From assembly GCA_023417655.1 (NCBI GenBank), contig JAEZFD010000063.1, positions 1 to 64,000 of the forward strand: DNA of 64,000 nt, in the 5' to 3' direction. The first letter of the stretch is position 1; every line of letters begins with the position of its first letter. Made by a program: the position numbers and the translations under genes. This DNA comes from Planctomycetota bacterium. GTDB lineage: Bacteria > Planctomycetota > Planctomycetia > Planctomycetales > Planctomycetaceae. The notes under the pieces were generated by a model. It had not been told where the DNA came from. It made no database searches and saw only the letters and a program-made list of their open reading frames with translations. This document shows positions 62,675 through 64,000 of this stretch, piece after piece.

Positions 62675-63883
62675 TTACTTGCTTCCTTGCCCGAGGAAGC
62701 TGAACAGTCGACGCTTCGGCTTGCCGATTGAGTCTTCCTGCGGAAGCTCTTGTGGACGGCCACTGTCGAGCTGAGCCGCCAGTTGCTGAATCGACTTAGT
62801 GATTTTCGACTTGGGAAACTCGGTGACCAAAGGGACTCCGTTATTTCGCGATTCGGCGACAATGGCGTAATCGTTCGGGATCTGGAAGTAGACCTCCCGT
62901 CCGATCGTGTCGAGAGCTTTACCCAGACTGATATGAGAATCCCCGAGGCCGACCCGATTCACGACAACCCGAATCTTCTCAGACAGCCCTTGTTCTTCAA
63001 GGAACTGATTAATGCGGACGACGTTTCGCAGGCAAGGGAGATCCAGCTGGGTCACGACGAGTACGTGATCCGAGACATCCATCGCGGCCTTGTCGAGCGG
63101 CGAGAAGGATTTGCTCACGTCGATGATTAAGTGAGTGAACGTCGCCTTCAGCAGTGAGATCACGCGCTGCATCTCATCCGGGGACATGGGAGCCGTCGCT
63201 TCCATATGCACCGGTCGAGGCAGCAGGAACGCTCCGCTTGAATGTTGCGTCAGCGATCGCTTCAACATCGAGAAGTCGAGACGGCTAATGTTGTCGGCGA
63301 CATCCTGAATTGTGTAATCAGGAATGATGTCCAGCCAGACATCGGCATCGCCCAGCGACAGGTCGAGGTCGATGATCGCCACACTGTTGCTCTTGTCGAG
63401 AGCCAGTGCGCAGCCCAAATTGACGGCCAGCGCGGTACACCCGACACCGCCTCCAGAGCCGACGATAGTGATCACGTTCGTACGACGCGCACGACCTTCT
63501 TTTCCCTGTGAGGAAGACTTAATTCGGGCCAGTGCCGCGAGGAAGTCGTCCAGATTGAGAGGAGAGCTGAGGAACTCTTTGGCTCCGTTCCGCATCGCCT
63601 GAAGGATCAGGCTTCCTTCCTGTGAACGACTGACGGCGAGGACCTGACATTGGGGAGCTTCGCGGGTGATTTCAGCAATCAGCGCGAGCGCACGTCCCGG
63701 GTCAGCGTCGAGTGCCACTAACACGATCTGCGGATGCGTCTGCTTCACGATGTCCGCGAAGTAGTCATAACGCGCGCACTCGGCTTCCAGCCAGACGGAA
63801 TCAATTCCCAGCAGCAGGTTCTTGATTGATGTTCGGGTCGCGTCGTTGGGATCAACGATGGCAAGGCGATTGACGTCGCTCAT
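62675..63883 (-). CDS. CpaE/TadZ-like response-receiver and MinD-type ATPase
   Basis: A 402-residue protein with an N-terminal receiver-like domain (about 1-125: LAIVDPNDATRTSIKNLLL, VLVALDADPGRALALI, AKEFLSSPLNLDDFLAAL) and a C-terminal ParA/MinD-type ATPase. The deviant Walker A lies in VITIVGSGGGVGCTALAVNLG with Cys where Lys is usual, and DLDLSLGDADVWLDI follows, as in CpaE/TadZ proteins that position type IVc (Tad) pili. The missing Lys suggests weak or no ATP hydrolysis. ATG 63883 with GAGGAG 9 bases upstream is preferred to GTG 63889. The C-terminus is basic (PKRRLFSFLG). Other tad genes may lie beyond the window. Confidence 0.9.
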   Translation of the reverse strand: MSDVNRLAIVDPNDATRTSIKNLLLGIDSVWLEAECARYDYFADIVKQTHPQIVLVALDADPGRALALIAEITREAPQCQVLAVSRSQEGSLILQAMRNGAKEFLSSPLNLDDFLAALARIKSSSQGKEGRARRTNVITIVGSGGGVGCTALAVNLGCALALDKSNSVAIIDLDLSLGDADVWLDIIPDYTIQDVADNISRLDFSMLKRSLTQHSSGAFLLPRPVHMEATAPMSPDEMQRVISLLKATFTHLIIDVSKSFSPLDKAAMDVSDHVLVVTQLDLPCLRNVVRINQFLEEQGLSEKIRVVVNRVGLGDSHISLGKALDTIGREVYFQIPNDYAIVAESRNNGVPLVTEFPKSKITKSIQQLAAQLDSGRPQELPQEDSIGKPKRRLFSFLGQGSK

Positions 63884-63948
63884 CTCCACATACTCCTCGT
63901 GATCGAGCGGTTCGCTCGGGCCAGCATCTGGGATGCAGGCAGTTCCGG

Positions 63949-63981
63949 AAAAAATCAGACTTCCCGCGAGAAACGGGAAGT
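63949..63981 (-). terminator. terminator of a gene upstream of the window edge
   Basis: On the minus strand ACTTCCCG and CGGGAAGT (63974-63981 and 63959-63966) form an 8-bp stem, followed by CTGA and six T (63949-63954). It implies a minus-strand gene beyond 64000 that ends just outside the window, and a separate promoter for the CpaE-like gene between 63884 and 63948. Confidence 0.72.
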
Positions 63982-64000
63982 GGCCCGGAATTGATGAACG

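Noticed and set aside
62456..62731. 91-codon plus-strand frame between pyrH and the CpaE-like gene
   Set aside because: It overlaps both neighbouring genes on the opposite strand and the unique part is the expected pyrH promoter region.

Overview
The window looks like a chromosomal segment of a planctomycete (Planctomycetota, probably order Planctomycetales). The main evidence is the set of secreted protein families that is almost diagnostic of that phylum: DUF1501, DUF1549/DUF1553, DUF1552, the DUF1587/1592/1588/1585 cytochrome type and the PVC-type membrane-bound dehydrogenase with HEAT repeats and a C-terminal cytochrome c. There are also Tat-exported Gfo/Idh/MocA oxidoreductases and sugar isomerases, a WD40/cytochrome c fusion and PPC-domain proteins. 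No rRNA, CRISPR array or prophage is visible. One tRNA gene (His, anticodon GTG) is present.

Layout. 0-9.7 kb: a minus-strand cluster, read from 9621 down to 710, encodes DUF1501, DUF1549/DUF1553 (CX4CH haem motif), a PPC-domain protein and a cytochrome c/WD40/coiled-coil protein. Two of its junctions are ATGA overlaps, and a divergent GroES-like gene follows. 9.9-24.4 kb: aceE (homodimeric pyruvate dehydrogenase E1), a PVC dehydrogenase, a Gfo/Idh/MocA oxidoreductase, ettA, a DUF1015 protein, a CbiX-type chelatase and two secreted proteins. 24.7-33 kb: an APC amino-acid permease, an ArsB/NhaD-type transporter, a secreted coiled-coil protein, a small lipoprotein, a cold-shock protein and a nucleotide pyrophosphatase-like phosphodiesterase.

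33.3-36.8 kb is the one accessory-looking stretch. It holds unfamiliar, partly AT-rich small genes and three copies of a palindromic repeat. The middle copy carries a REP-associated tyrosine transposase (RAYT) gene whose start and stop codons both lie in the inner inverted repeat. The two outer copies are the same element without the gene, so this is a compact REPtron with BIME/MITE-like derivatives.

36.8-49.7 kb: an isochorismatase-like hydrolase, a TsdA-like multihaem cytochrome, a large Lhr-type helicase, a GYF_2 membrane protein, a TYW1-related radical SAM protein, a PIG-L deacetylase, and a DUF1552 gene downstream of a DUF1592-type cytochrome gene. 50.1-54.9 kb: the canonical dnaX-ybaB-recR cluster followed by rpoN. 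dnaX contains a run of nine A that forms an in-phase A_AAA_AAC slippery site with an immediate -1 stop, so it probably makes a gamma-like short product of about 436 residues as well as tau. 55-64 kb: a WYL-type regulator, a soluble RsbRD-type histidine kinase, tRNA-His, a TrmH-type methyltransferase, a DUF202 protein, argJ and pyrH converging on a shared terminator, and a CpaE/TadZ-type ATPase.

Bases and motifs were read directly from the sequence. Family assignments rest on recognised motifs and remembered family members, and no database search was run.
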